This document shows positions 8,801-17,363 of a DNA stretch of 64,000 bases, one piece after another (position 1 is the first letter of the stretch; every line of letters starts with the position of its first letter). Under the pieces are notes generated by a model that saw nothing but the letters and a program-made list of their open reading frames with translations, had not been told where the DNA came from and did no database searches. The stretch comes from Streptomyces ruber (GTDB lineage Bacteria; Actinomycetota; Actinomycetes; Streptomycetales; Streptomycetaceae): positions 682,001-746,000 of the forward strand of contig NZ_BMQK01000002.1 of NCBI RefSeq assembly GCF_014648075.1. The letters run 5' to 3'. The position numbers and the translations under genes are program-made.

Positions 8801-9247
8801 CAACTCCGCGACGCAGACGGGTCCTTCCGGCACAGCGCGCTCGCCGCTGCCACACCCGACCAGGCAGCCGTGGCGTTCCGCAGCCGCGCACGTCATCAGT
8901 GGAACCGCTTCCTCACCCGGCGACTGGCCTGGACCAGCCTGCGGGACGAGGAGAAGGCGGCATTCACCTGGGATCAGCTCGTCGTCATGTGGCAGGTCAT
9001 CGGTCGTCTGGTGCGCGGCGGCGTGCCGGCCCGCGTCGTCTTCGTCGACGCGGCTTTCTCCCCCCGAGAAGCCGGATTCCAGGCCGCGGACACACCCGAC
9101 ACCAGCCTGCTGGTGAGTATGCGTGAGGTGCTCGCCCCCTACTTCGAGGACGGGACCGCAGCGGAGGGGAGCCCTGCCCCGATCGACAGGTCTCTCGTCC
9201 GTGAACTGTACGAACCGCTGTACCGCGCCTTGGTGGACATGGGCTGA
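5810..9247 (+). CDS. DinG/XPD-type Fe-S helicase of the pPIWI-RE module
   Basis: A 1145-aa superfamily 2 helicase. Residues 1-240 are a family-specific N-terminal domain. Walker A is GMVGAGKST (262-270). Four cysteines between motifs Ia and II (C354, C375, C413, C419) match the Fe-S domain of DinG/XPD enzymes. The DEAD box is LIIVDEAD (467-474). A LLMSATS motif III follows, and QVIGRLVRGG (from 1062) is motif VI with its arginine fingers. DinG-type enzymes unwind 5'-3' and can clear R-loops; in pPIWI-RE loci the helicase is thought to open DNA for, or remove products of, the PIWI protein. The ATG at 5810 has GAAGGAGG at 5797-5804 and overlaps the REase gene; the PIWI gene follows after 82 bp. 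Confidence 0.85.
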   Translation: MRDRSGWHRRCSPQQLTEVWPADLGTFRPGDLLDVELGLYLLQDVTPTRTATDVWPLLGGYPYSEVFGDVRTDDQRLRVLRARHYLWDMRRRHAWTEALADYLKVPQHLRGYDVDGPGSVPRRREPSRAVRRFEIFEELLSTPPRFATRSLPFAEEGEHTFRVQDRTHSVVFDEELLTDTLPRAHALDAPPAGHGEPVDVTWEELEKAADEMDTVEATAPEGPRNGWAGRLRRVKLLVRDTELGRFTEQGRLRIDRLLHLVGMVGAGKSTLRDILTYHLVTRTPRRVTIVVGDVAETLAVVEQFNRLGVRAAPILGHSTRERNINRLHRRTATAGAATMLGHDHAGFAYLSSACPVDVLRGLEARRPLGVREAPCITLYTVPEQEATDGDALLDDENSTQQGARGPKPQRRLCPLWNRCPRHRGARDLVDAQVWVATPAGLVHSSVPLHQHQEQLRYLELACRLSDLIIVDEADRVQMQLDTAFAPASTLVGKAPNSWFDEVAVHKFQQMARDGRLQLSARDVDDWTNAVNTVSAATDRLFALLVKDDNLRRWISVDYFSAFTLHNLLLDSWFPGRKEGERPPAAARALDGALGRFRDDPLHEQQSTGDKDEETALVNTFVHLTLELLHAPQGARTRERLRDTLTVIVGNDSTVLADADLQARRFEFTLLLSALHSRLDFMTTLWPRVEAALNLESASNVLSRRPPKDYEAVIPESPMGNVLGFQFRHDDRERDGDRSGELRFFHCNGVGRELLMRLGDLCAVDGRPGPHVLLMSATSWAGTSSRYHVHAEVGAVLRPHDEEVEAVLGSEFRKEFLYWPGNDRPKPLRLSGCDPEERPQALLHMLHQLAVPDRSLPDAESMLDTELKEIDDPDRRRILLLVGSYDEARRAAEYLNQIPEWNGRVTRLVSDDADSDTAWTRLPEDSAARTLPRGDVRAFPSVGGDILVAPLLAVERGHNIVLRGGKAAIGTVYFLARPHPRPDDISLAIQSINDWAVRQLRDADGSFRHSALAAATPDQAAVAFRSRARHQWNRFLTRRLAWTSLRDEEKAAFTWDQLVVMWQVIGRLVRGGVPARVVFVDAAFSPREAGFQAADTPDTSLLVSMREVLAPYFEDGTAAEGSPAPIDRSLVRELYEPLYRALVDMG

Positions 9248-9329
9248 CGCTACCCGTCATCACACCGCCAACGCGCCCCCGCACCACGTACTCGAGCCCC
9301 TGCGCCTTGTTCCAAGGAGAACCAGACCC

Positions 9330-12200
9330 GTGGAGTACCAGTACAACCGGCCTGCGGCCTACGTGCTCAGCCCGACACAGGGATCCTTCGTCGTCCCGAT
9401 GCACACCCTTTCGCTGCCCGCCCACTGGGAGGAACCACTCCTGCGCCAGTACCACGCCGGGATGACCGACCGGCAGGCGGAGCGGCGCCGCCGCGTACCG
9501 ACGGCGGCCGTCAACCAGCTGATGCGCGCCACCGCACCGGACATCGTGACGGTCGACTCCACGGCGCGGTTCGGATCGGACCACCCCTGGCTGTACTGCC
9601 AGGACGCGTACCCGATGGCGGTGACGAACCTCTACATCGCCACCTGGCTCAAGAGCCTCCAGCAGGACGCCGACGATCCCGAGACGCCGTCCCTGCTGAT
9701 GGACTGCTTCCACGACCTGGACACGGCAGCCCTCCGCTGGCGTCCTGGCATGGTCGACCTCCTCCAACAAGACGTGTCACCCGGGGGAACCGCCCTGCCC
9801 GCGCCTCACGTGTACCGGCTGCTCCCTGACGTCCTCGCGGCAAGGATCGCGCGTCAGGAGCCGTACGAACACAACGGACAGCAGTTGGTGTTCCGCCAGG
9901 TTGCCGGTCTTCCCGGGGCCAGGGGCCAGGGAAGCGGGGGCGCCGAGCTGATGTCGAACCCCATCGAGTACGTGCCCAGGCGGCGCGGTGGCGGTGACGG
10001 CAGGCCGGCGTACTACGCGGCGACCATCCGCGTCACCGTGCGTACTGTGCCCTTCTCGCCTGTCCCACGGATCCACCTGGCCGCCGGCGTGCGCCGGTTC
10101 GTCACCGGCAAGGTCTACATGCCGTACCGCAAGGGCGTGTCCGCGTATCTGCTGCCGGACAATTCCCTCGTGCACAACGGCCCACAGCCTCAGCGCTATG
10201 CGGTCGCCATGCTGGAGTGGAAGAACGGCAGCACGGACTGGCGCCAAGGCGGGGTGGAAGGAATGCTCGCACGGATCAGCGCGCTCGACGCCCTGCCGTC
10301 CCCGGACCGGGTGGTGAAGGAAGCCGACCACTGGCTGCACGGCCGGGACGGCATCCGGATCGCCGTCGGACATCAGGCGGCCATGGGCAAGCACACGATC
10401 GGTACCGGACTGATGCCAAGTGAGCGCCGTCGGCTCATCGAGTGGGCGGAACAGGCGATCGCACCCGAGTTCGTGCCCATTCCGAAACTTGAGCGCAGCG
10501 CATATGCCCGGCCTCCCAAAAAGCAACTTAAAAAGCTGCCGTCCATTCCCAAGAACAAGGAGGACAAGGATCCGGAAGACCTCGCGGTCATTCTGAACAA
10601 GCGCGAGCTGAATGCGGCCCACAATGCACAGGTACTGCGGGCACGCCTTGCCGAAGCCCTCGAAGGGGAAGACCTGGGAGCAGTCGTGCTCTACCAGAAC
10701 GACACCATTCGTGATCGGCTGGTCGCCGCTGCGGAGAAGGGGCTGGGGCTGGCCGGGCACCGGCGCGAACAGGGGCCCGACACCTGGACGTGGGAGGCGG
10801 AGGAACTGACCGTCCGGCTGCACGCGCGACCCCTGGGAGATCTGGGAGCACCGCTGGGAGGTGACAGCGTGCCGCGTCGCGGCCAGGAACACGACAAGGC
10901 TATCGAGGAGCGTCGTACCCGCGTCGGCCGTGCCATGGCTGCGCTGCGCGCGACTGTTCCCAGCGTGCGGTTGGCCTTTGTGGAGCTCGACGGACAGGAC
11001 GCCTTCCGCCATACCAAGCGGCGGAGCGACCCCAAGCACGCGATCCGCCTCGGCTGCGCGGACGCCGGCCTGGTGACCCAGTTCATCCGTCCGCCGGACA
11101 CTGATCTGGAGACGGAGGAGGCCCTCACGGATGCCGGACTGCGTGCAGCTGCGGCCTGGTCGGACGGCCTGCGTCAGACTGGCATGCGGCTGGTACCCCA
11201 GCACACACTCGGCGACGCCCTCATCCCTGCGGAACTGAATCAAGTCGCCTTCCACCTCGTGGAACGTCGCCTTGACGGCCCCACGGGCAAGCAGCAGTTC
11301 ACGCCGATCGCGGTGCTCATCCGCCCGGGTGCGAAGTGCGTCCTGGGCAAGTCCGCCGACATGAACGAATGGGTGCCGTACCCCGAGCTCCTCAAGGCAT
11401 TGACGGGACGTGTCGAGGGCAGGAGGAACAGCACGGAGCAGTCGGCCCTTATGGCGGCCTTCGTCAAGAAGACGCTCGCGCAGCTGCGTAGCACCCCGAC
11501 GCTGGTCCTGGCTCATGCCCAGGACGTCCGAAAGCGGTGGCCGTGGCTGAGGAACGACGGTCTGGAACGGGACAAGCTCGGCCTCGACGGAGGTCCCGTT
11601 CAGCGGATCGGTCTGTACGGCAAGCGGCTCCGTGTCGTCCGGATCGCGGACGGCAGCCGAGACGAGACGCCGGCGTGCTGGGCTGAGCGGGAGGAGCTCT
11701 CTCCCGAACTGGAGGGCAAGCAGCGCGGGGGCATCGCGATGGGGCTGTGGCGGTCCGGGGCACGGGGCGACTCCGACCGCGTCTTCTACAGCACGATCGG
11801 CAAGTCCAGCACCCAGACGAAGCTCACGAACGACGACGCCAAGCTGACTCCGCACACCAACGCCTCAGGCAACAGCGCTTATCGACCGACGGTGAACGCT
11901 TGGAACCCGGACCTCCTCGAACTGACCGTTGCGTGCCTCCAGCCGGGTGACGACGCGGAAGTATGGGCAGCCTTCGTCCACCAGCAGCGTTTCAGCGAGG
12001 ACTACCGCGATGGTCGCGATGGGCTGGCTCTGCCTCTGATCCTTCATCTTGCGCAGCTCGCGGACGACTACGCTCTCCCTCACGAGATCGAGGACGTCCT
12101 GGACCCGACGGAGCCCCAGGCCGCGGCCGCGCCGGAGGATGTTCTGTCAGGCCAGTTGGCCTTCGACTTCGACCTGGATGACAGGGCTGACGACGAGTGA
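9330..12200 (+). CDS. pPIWI-RE family protein (prokaryotic PIWI, MID plus RNase H-like)
   Basis: A 956-aa protein. The N-terminal 430 residues fit the large family-specific N-terminal region. A MID-like domain follows (about 445-640), containing VVLYQND and the signature DPKHAIRLGC...GLVTQFI (567-585). The C-terminal domain (about 650-915) is RNase H-like, with LAHAQDVRKRWPWL (D732), RVVRIADG (768-775), NPDLLELTV (859-867) and LPLILHLAQLADDYALP (901-917), all typical of pPIWI-RE. The family is predicted, and partly shown, to be guide-dependent and to act on nucleic acid of invaders. A GTG at 9330 is preferred because AAGGAGA sits at 9314-9320; the frame is open further upstream inside the helicase gene. 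Codon use is visibly less GC-saturated than in the genes after 12.4 kb. Confidence 0.85.
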   Translation: MEYQYNRPAAYVLSPTQGSFVVPMHTLSLPAHWEEPLLRQYHAGMTDRQAERRRRVPTAAVNQLMRATAPDIVTVDSTARFGSDHPWLYCQDAYPMAVTNLYIATWLKSLQQDADDPETPSLLMDCFHDLDTAALRWRPGMVDLLQQDVSPGGTALPAPHVYRLLPDVLAARIARQEPYEHNGQQLVFRQVAGLPGARGQGSGGAELMSNPIEYVPRRRGGGDGRPAYYAATIRVTVRTVPFSPVPRIHLAAGVRRFVTGKVYMPYRKGVSAYLLPDNSLVHNGPQPQRYAVAMLEWKNGSTDWRQGGVEGMLARISALDALPSPDRVVKEADHWLHGRDGIRIAVGHQAAMGKHTIGTGLMPSERRRLIEWAEQAIAPEFVPIPKLERSAYARPPKKQLKKLPSIPKNKEDKDPEDLAVILNKRELNAAHNAQVLRARLAEALEGEDLGAVVLYQNDTIRDRLVAAAEKGLGLAGHRREQGPDTWTWEAEELTVRLHARPLGDLGAPLGGDSVPRRGQEHDKAIEERRTRVGRAMAALRATVPSVRLAFVELDGQDAFRHTKRRSDPKHAIRLGCADAGLVTQFIRPPDTDLETEEALTDAGLRAAAAWSDGLRQTGMRLVPQHTLGDALIPAELNQVAFHLVERRLDGPTGKQQFTPIAVLIRPGAKCVLGKSADMNEWVPYPELLKALTGRVEGRRNSTEQSALMAAFVKKTLAQLRSTPTLVLAHAQDVRKRWPWLRNDGLERDKLGLDGGPVQRIGLYGKRLRVVRIADGSRDETPACWAEREELSPELEGKQRGGIAMGLWRSGARGDSDRVFYSTIGKSSTQTKLTNDDAKLTPHTNASGNSAYRPTVNAWNPDLLELTVACLQPGDDAEVWAAFVHQQRFSEDYRDGRDGLALPLILHLAQLADDYALPHEIEDVLDPTEPQAAAAPEDVLSGQLAFDFDLDDRADDE

Positions 12201-12240
12201 CCTACACGCTGGGTGGGATAGGTGGTAGCCGTTCGGGGAG

Positions 12241-12277
12241 GGCGTTCGGGGCCGGAGTTCCGAGGCTAACGAACGCC
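12241..12277. terminator. Inverted repeat after the pPIWI gene
   Basis: GGCGTTCG (12241-12248) and CGAACGCC (12270-12277) form a perfect 8-bp stem with a 21-nt loop, 40 bp after the pPIWI stop. No T-run follows. It could terminate the rightward operon. The rest of the 194-bp gap before the next gene shows nothing else convincing. Confidence 0.3.
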
Positions 12278-12394
12278 GTGTCGTGGCGGTAGCGAGCACG
12301 ATCTGCCGGGCGCTTGCGGGCGCTCCCGTGTGCGGGGTGTGATCCGGTGCGGGAAGGCGCGGCCCGGCATGACATCCATGGTGGGTAGTGGCCG

Positions 12395-13081
12395 TCACTC
12401 GTCGCCGTCCAGCGCGGCCACCGCCTCCTCGGCCGCCTGGATGGCGCCCTTGTTCATCGTGTCCGTCCCCGGGGCCTTCCTGGTCTCGAAGTCGCTGCCG
12501 TTGTACGTGACGACGACCAGGGCGTTGGACGCGCGCGCGATCACGACGGCCTCGCGTGTCTGCTGCCCGTCCTCGGTGCTCGTGTTCACGACGGAGTAGG
12601 CCTCGTCACCGAGTCCGGGCACCGCCCCGCCGCCCTCCTTCTCCCCGGTGCGCTCCGCGTAGGAGGCGCCGGCCTCGTCGTCGGACTCCTTGATCTCGTA
12701 CGACACGTCGAGCCAGCGGTAGTCGTAGCCCTCGAGCGCGTTCCAGGAGCAGGTGCGGCGCACGGACTCGTCCGTGGACGGTATCTCCTCGCCCGCCGCG
12801 TCGGCGCCCGGCACGAGCGAGCCGAGCGTCTTCCCGGCGAGGCTGCCGCAGGGGTCGGGCGCGGTCGGGTACGTACGGGTCGCGGCCGTGGCCGTGGCCG
12901 TGGCCGACGGTGCCGGCGGGGAGGTGGAGGGCGAGGCGGCCGTCTCCGGTTTCCGTGCCGCGTCCTGTCCCGTGGGCTCTGCGGCGAACGGCCCGGACGT
13001 CATCGCCCAGCCCCCGCCGGCCAGCAGGGCGACCGGCAGCAGACGCGCGGTGAGGGCGAGCGGCAGAGGGAGATCACGCAC
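12395..13081 (-). CDS. Exported DUF3558-like protein
   Basis: About 228 aa from a GTG at 13081. A hydrophobic N-terminus (LPLPLALTARLLPVALLAGG) acts as signal or anchor. A Pro/Ala/Thr-rich spacer follows, then a domain starting DPCGSLAGKTLGSLVPGA with a second conserved Cys (RRTCSWNA) and ending in a helix (GAIQAAEEAVAAL). This Cys spacing and the GLGDEAYSV segment fit the DUF3558/sensor-like exported lipoproteins of actinobacteria; no lipobox Cys is obvious, so it may be membrane-anchored. Function is unknown. It is monocistronic and divergent from the next gene. Longer starts upstream (to 13195) cannot be excluded. Confidence 0.6.
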   Translation of the reverse strand: MRDLPLPLALTARLLPVALLAGGGWAMTSGPFAAEPTGQDAARKPETAASPSTSPPAPSATATATAATRTYPTAPDPCGSLAGKTLGSLVPGADAAGEEIPSTDESVRRTCSWNALEGYDYRWLDVSYEIKESDDEAGASYAERTGEKEGGGAVPGLGDEAYSVVNTSTEDGQQTREAVVIARASNALVVVTYNGSDFETRKAPGTDTMNKGAIQAAEEAVAALDGDE

Positions 13082-13260
13082 GGCGCACTTCTCAGGGGAG
13101 TCGGTGCGGAGGGGTCCGCAGGCGGTGGGGACGACAGTGTCACATGACTCCCTGTGAGGCGGAAGGGAGAAGTTCTCGCGTCGCCCCGCGGTCACCGGAA
13201 CTTCATCTCCGGCTCACAGCGGACGGGAGGATTCCGGTGCCGCGGTGCCATGATCGGCGC

Positions 13261-13845
13261 ATGCATCCGATACGCCGCCGTACCGCTTCCCCGGCCCTGG
13301 CGTCCGTGGCCGTCGCCCTCGCCGTGGGCGGTTGCGCCGCCCCGGCCGAGCCGGACCCCGTCCGTACGAGCTCCGCGCCCCCGCCGTCCCCCTCCGCCGC
13401 CTGCCCCGCCTCCGGCGTGCGGATCCAGCCGGGCCCCGTCGAGGCCGCCATGGGCCTGCGCGCGATGGGCGTGACCCTCACCAACTGCGGTGAGCGGCCG
13501 TACTCCCTCAACGGCTACCCGGACCTCCAGGTGCTCGACGAGCAGCGCGAACCCCTGGACGTCGAGGTCCTCGAGGGCACGGACCCGATCACGTCCGGCC
13601 TCGGCGACCGGGGCCCGCACCCCGTCACCCTGGAGCCCGGCGAGTCGGCCCGGACCGTGCTGGCCTGGCGCAACACGGTCACCGATCCCACCACGGTCGC
13701 CGTGAACGGCCCCTACCTGCGGGTCACCCCCACAAAGGGCGGCCCCTCCGAGGTCATCGCGCCCGACGGCGGCCTCGACGTCGGCAACACCGGCCGCCTC
13801 GGGACCACCGCCTGGGACAAGGAGCAGGATGTCAGTGGGCCGTGA
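13261..13845 (+). CDS. DUF4232-type lipoprotein
   Basis: A 194-aa protein with a classic lipoprotein signal: basic start MHPIRRR, hydrophobic core and lipobox AVGGC (Cys around residue 21). After a Pro/Ser spacer, residues 45-190 form a DUF4232-like beta-sandwich domain with paired Cys (AACPASGV and LTNCGERP) and the typical LEPGESARTVLAWRN strand. It is probably anchored on the outer face of the membrane. Its role is unknown; such proteins are numerous in Streptomyces. It ends 12 bp before the phosphatase gene, so the two may be cotranscribed. Confidence 0.75.
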   Translation: MHPIRRRTASPALASVAVALAVGGCAAPAEPDPVRTSSAPPPSPSAACPASGVRIQPGPVEAAMGLRAMGVTLTNCGERPYSLNGYPDLQVLDEQREPLDVEVLEGTDPITSGLGDRGPHPVTLEPGESARTVLAWRNTVTDPTTVAVNGPYLRVTPTKGGPSEVIAPDGGLDVGNTGRLGTTAWDKEQDVSGP

Positions 13846-13857
13846 TCTGATGGTGCC

Positions 13858-14733
13858 ATGATCGGAGATCCGGCAACCGTCGACACCTTCCTCGCCCGGC
13901 ACGCCCCCGACGTCGAGGAGGCCGTCCGCAAGGCCGCCGCCACCGAGATCATGCCCCGCTTCCGGCAGCTCGCCGCGCACGAGGTGCAGCAGAAGAGCGC
14001 GCCGCACGACCTGGTGACGGACGCCGACCGCAAGGCCGAGCTGTACCTGACCGAGGCGCTGCCCGCGCTGCTGCCCGGCTCGGTGGTGGTCGGCGAGGAG
14101 GCCGTGCACGCGAACCCGGCGTCGTACGAGGCGATCCGCGGCGACGCGCCGGTGTGGATCGTCGACCCGGTCGACGGCACCCGTCAGTTCGTCCACGGCA
14201 GCACCGGCTTCTGCACCCTGGTCGCGCTCGCCCGGCACGGCGTCGTGCACGCCTCCTGGACGTACGCCCCGGCCCTCGACCGGCTCGCGGTGGCGGTGCG
14301 GGGCCAGGGCGCCCTCCTCGACGGCGAGCCCCTGCGCGCGGGATCGCCCGAGCCGGGCCGCGACCTGGAGGTGGCCACCTCCCACCCGGACTACACCACC
14401 GAGGAACAGAAGCGCGCCCTGCTCGGCCTGCGCACCGACGGCGTCGCCCCGCGCCCGTGCGGCTCGGCCGGGCTGGAGTACCTGAACATCGCGCGCGGCG
14501 AACTCGACGCCACCGCCTTCACCTGGGAGGCGGCCTGGGACCACGCGGCCGGCCTGCTGCTGGTGGAGGAGGCGGGCGGCACGCACCTGACCCGCGCGGG
14601 CGAGCCGTTCGGCATCACCGGGGGAAACGCCCTGCCGTTCACCGCGGCCCGGGACGCGGCGACGGCCCGCCGGGTCGTGGACCTGCTCGCCGACGGCACC
14701 CGGTCCGGGCGGGCGGCCCCCGGCATATCCTGA
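13858..14733 (+). CDS. Inositol-monophosphatase-family phosphatase
   Basis: A 291-aa metal-dependent phosphatase. Metal-binding motifs are complete: VVGEEA (about 79-84), WIVDPVDGTRQF (about 101-112) and AWDHAAGLLLVEEAGG (about 225-240). The family acts on inositol phosphates, histidinol phosphate, fructose-1,6-bisphosphate or PAP; the sequence does not let me choose among these. FVHG after the DGT motif and the overall length resemble the actinobacterial histidinol-phosphatase/IMPase group. The start ATG at 13858 follows the upstream lipoprotein stop by 12 bp. Confidence 0.8.
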   Translation: MIGDPATVDTFLARHAPDVEEAVRKAAATEIMPRFRQLAAHEVQQKSAPHDLVTDADRKAELYLTEALPALLPGSVVVGEEAVHANPASYEAIRGDAPVWIVDPVDGTRQFVHGSTGFCTLVALARHGVVHASWTYAPALDRLAVAVRGQGALLDGEPLRAGSPEPGRDLEVATSHPDYTTEEQKRALLGLRTDGVAPRPCGSAGLEYLNIARGELDATAFTWEAAWDHAAGLLLVEEAGGTHLTRAGEPFGITGGNALPFTAARDAATARRVVDLLADGTRSGRAAPGIS

Positions 14734-14769
14734 GCCCGAGAGGCCACGGGCTGACGAAGGAGTCGAGAG

Positions 14770-16245
14770 GTGCCGGCGATGCTGGACGCTGTCGTGGTGG
14801 GTGCGGGCCCGAACGGACTGACGGCCGCCGTGGAACTGGCCCGCCGCGGCTTCTCCGTGGCCGTGTTCGAGGCGTGCGGCACCGTCGGCGGAGGAGCCCG
14901 CACCGAGGAGCTCACCCTGCCGGGCTTCCGGCACGACCCCTGCTCGGCCGCGCACCCGCTCGGCGTCAACTCACCCGTCTTCAGGACGATGCCGCTCGAC
15001 CGGTACGGGCTTCGATGGCTGCACGCCGACCTGCCGATGGCGCACCCGTTCACCGACGGCACGGCCGCGGTGCTGTCCCGGTCGGTCGCCGAGACGGCGG
15101 CCTCGTTCGGGCCGCGTGACGCGGGCACCTACCGCAGGCTCGTCGAGCCCTTCGTGCCCCGGTGGGACACCCTGCTGCGGGACTTCATGTCGCTGCCGTC
15201 GACGGCGCTGCCCCGCGACCCGGTCACCCTCGCCCGCTTCGGCCTCGCCGGGCTGCCGCCCGCCACCTGGCTGCTGCGCCGCTTCCGCGACGAGCGCGCC
15301 AAGGCCCTCCTGTCCGGACTCGTCGCCCACGTCATCGCGCCCCTCGACGGACTCGCCACCGGCGCCGTCGGACTGGTCTTCGCACTGGCCGCGCACGCGC
15401 GCGGCTGGCCGGTCGTGCGCGGCGGCTCCCAGTCCCTCTCCGACGCGCTCGCCGCGTACCTGAAGGACCTCGGCGGCGCCGTCCACACCGACTACGAGGT
15501 CAAGCGGCTGGACGACCTGCCGCCCGCGCGCGCGTACGTCTTCGACACCTCACCCGCCGCCCTGGCCCGGATCGCGGGCTTCGGGCACCACTACGAGTCG
15601 TACCGCTACGGCGCCGGCGTCTTCAAGGTCGACTACGCGCTGGACGGTCCCGTGCCGTGGACGGCGAAGGAGGCGCGCGCCGCGGGCACCGTGCAGGTCG
15701 CCGCGGACCACGAGGAGATCGGCACCGCCCTGCACGCGGCCTCGCGCGCGGGCCGCGCCCCCGAGGTGCCCTTCCTGATCACCGTGCAGCCCAGCACCGT
15801 CGACCCCACCCGGGCCCCCGACGGCAAGCACGTCTTCTGGGCCTACGGCCACGTCCCGAACGGCTGGTCCGGCGACCTCACCGACGCGATCGAACGCCAG
15901 CTGGAGCGCTTCGCACCGGGTTTCCGCGACCGCGTCCTCGCCCGCGCCACCGCGGGACCGCCGCAGCTCGCCGCCCGCAACGCCAACTACGTCGGCGGCG
16001 ACATCGCCTGCGGCGCCGCGTCGGGGCTGCAGCTCCTGCTCCGCCCCAAGCTCTCCCTCTTCCCCTACAACACCCCGCACCCGGCGGTCTTCCTCTGCTC
16101 GTCCGCCACCCCGCCGGGTCCCGGGGTGCACGGCATGCCGGGGCACAACGCGGCCAAGGCGGTGTGGCGGCACCTGCACCGGACACCCGCCGGCCGCGCG
16201 GCCGGGGAGCGGGTGGCCGGGGAGCGGACGGAGAAGCGCGCATGA
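14770..16245 (+). CDS. Phytoene-desaturase-like FAD oxidoreductase
   Basis: A 491-aa flavoprotein with an N-terminal dinucleotide-binding motif [20 protein letters not shown] followed by [11 protein letters not shown], the hallmark of phytoene-desaturase and amine-oxidase-like FAD enzymes. The C-terminus carries a second FAD contact region ([17 protein letters not shown]). The closest known group is the PYROXD2-like 'phytoene dehydrogenase-related' family rather than true carotenoid enzymes, and no crt gene is nearby; the substrate is unknown. GAAGGAG at 14756-14762 supports the GTG at 14770. Its stop overlaps the ATG of the macrodomain gene. Confidence 0.8.
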   Translation: MPAMLDAVVVGAGPNGLTAAVELARRGFSVAVFEACGTVGGGARTEELTLPGFRHDPCSAAHPLGVNSPVFRTMPLDRYGLRWLHADLPMAHPFTDGTAAVLSRSVAETAASFGPRDAGTYRRLVEPFVPRWDTLLRDFMSLPSTALPRDPVTLARFGLAGLPPATWLLRRFRDERAKALLSGLVAHVIAPLDGLATGAVGLVFALAAHARGWPVVRGGSQSLSDALAAYLKDLGGAVHTDYEVKRLDDLPPARAYVFDTSPAALARIAGFGHHYESYRYGAGVFKVDYALDGPVPWTAKEARAAGTVQVAADHEEIGTALHAASRAGRAPEVPFLITVQPSTVDPTRAPDGKHVFWAYGHVPNGWSGDLTDAIERQLERFAPGFRDRVLARATAGPPQLAARNANYVGGDIACGAASGLQLLLRPKLSLFPYNTPHPAVFLCSSATPPGPGVHGMPGHNAAKAVWRHLHRTPAGRAAGERVAGERTEKRA

Positions 16246-16748
16246 CCACCCTCACGTTGGTCCAGGGCGACATCACCCGGCAGTCCGCCGACGCCATCGT
16301 CAACGCGGCGAACTCCTCGCTCCTCGGCGGCGGGGGCGTCGACGGCGCCGTCCACCGCCGGGGCGGCCCCGCGATCCTCGCCGAGTGCCGTGCCCTGCGC
16401 GCATCGAGGTACGGCCGGGGCCTGCCCACCGGCCAGGCGGTCGCCACCACGGCCGGCGAGCTGGACGCACGCTGGGTCATCCACACCGTGGGCCCGGTGT
16501 TCTCGGCGGACGAGGACCGCTCCGCGCTGCTCGCCTCCTGCTACCGCGAGTCCCTCCGCGTCGCCGACGGACTCGGCGCCCGCACGGTCGCGTTCCCCGC
16601 CGTGTCCACGGGTGTCTACCGATGGCCGCTGGAGGACGCCGCGCGCATCGCGGTGGACACGGTGCGGGCCACGGAGACGGAGGTCGAACGGGTCACGTTC
16701 GTGCTCTTCGACGAGCGGGCCCACGCGGCGTTCGCCGCGCGGCTCTAA
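16242..16748 (+). CDS. Macrodomain protein (ADP-ribose/O-acetyl-ADP-ribose hydrolase-like)
   Basis: A 168-aa single macrodomain. It has the ligand-binding motifs [20 protein letters not shown] and [11 protein letters not shown], plus a late [17 protein letters not shown] loop, as in YmdB-type enzymes that deacetylate O-acetyl-ADP-ribose or remove ADP-ribose. The ATG lies inside an ATGA overlap with the flavoprotein gene, so translation is coupled. The stop overlaps the convergent PPOX gene stop by 4 bp, leaving no intergenic terminator. Confidence 0.9.
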   Translation: MTTLTLVQGDITRQSADAIVNAANSSLLGGGGVDGAVHRRGGPAILAECRALRASRYGRGLPTGQAVATTAGELDARWVIHTVGPVFSADEDRSALLASCYRESLRVADGLGARTVAFPAVSTGVYRWPLEDAARIAVDTVRATETEVERVTFVLFDERAHAAFAARL

Positions 16749-17212
16749 GCCCGGCCCGCGGGTCCGTCCGCGGCCGTGAGCCGGATCCCCGTGACCAGAT
16801 CGGGACGGATGCGGACCGCGTAGTCCATGGTCCGCTCCACCCAGGGATGGAGCAGTGCCCGGTAGCGGGCCAGCTCCCGCGGGTCGGTGACCAGACGGGC
16901 GTACCCGGTGACGACCACGCTCCAGCCGAGGTGCGTGGCCGGGTCGATGGCGTCGGCCTCGTAGGCGACGACGACCCCGGAGCCCTCCCCGTGCCGGGTG
17001 TGCGACGTCAGGGCCGAGCCCTCGTGGGTGCGGATGACGATGCCGCCGTCGTCGAGGACGTGGTTGACCGGACGGACGGTCGGGAGCGCCTGCCGGGTGA
17101 AGACGATCCGCCCCAGGGAGACGCTGCCGAGCAGGCGCAGGGCTTCGCAGTCGTCGAGTGCCACGCTCCGCCGTGGTCCGACGGCGGGGGACGGGAAGCT
17201 GTTGACCTTCAT
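16745..17212 (-). CDS. Pyridoxamine-5'-phosphate-oxidase-fold flavin protein
   Basis: A 155-aa small split-barrel protein. Typical elements are LLGSVSLGRIVFTRQALPTVRPVNHVL, GIVIRTHEGSAL, and WSVVVTGYARLVTD. Such proteins bind FMN, F420 or haem and act as small redox enzymes. In Streptomyces and mycobacteria they are frequent members of low-oxygen regulons. The ATG at 17212 is preferred to upstream in-frame starts that would add an Arg/Pro-rich tail. A DevR-like palindrome lies about 140 bp upstream, in the gap shared with the D-lactate dehydrogenase gene. Confidence 0.75.
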   Translation of the reverse strand: MKVNSFPSPAVGPRRSVALDDCEALRLLGSVSLGRIVFTRQALPTVRPVNHVLDDGGIVIRTHEGSALTSHTRHGEGSGVVVAYEADAIDPATHLGWSVVVTGYARLVTDPRELARYRALLHPWVERTMDYAVRIRPDLVTGIRLTAADGPAGRA

Positions 17213-17347
17213 GGTGTGTCCGTAGGGGTTCGTCGCGCGGTGCGGGACCGGTGGCCGAGGGGGCCGCCGCGGCCGTCGGAGGCGTCCGCCACGGGCCACG
17301 GGCAGGCTGGGTCAGCTCATTGGACGGCTCGCGGCGGCACCGGCGGT

Positions 17348-17363
17348 AGGGCCGTTCGGCCCT
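17348..17363. promoter_or_regulatory. DevR/DosR-like box AGGGCCGTTCGGCCCT
   Basis: A 6-bp perfect inverted repeat AGGGCC/GGCCCT with centre GTTC, midway between the divergent PPOX (17212) and D-lactate dehydrogenase (17466) genes. Its core closely matches the box at 21496-21511. DevR/DosR regulators recognise GGGAC-n-GGCCC/GTCCC motifs. Assignment is by resemblance. Confidence 0.45.

Noticed and set aside
9123..9329. A longer N-terminus for the pPIWI-RE protein
   Set aside because: It would overlap the end of the helicase gene by 125 bp; AAGGAGA at 9314-9320 before the GTG at 9330 gives a better start.
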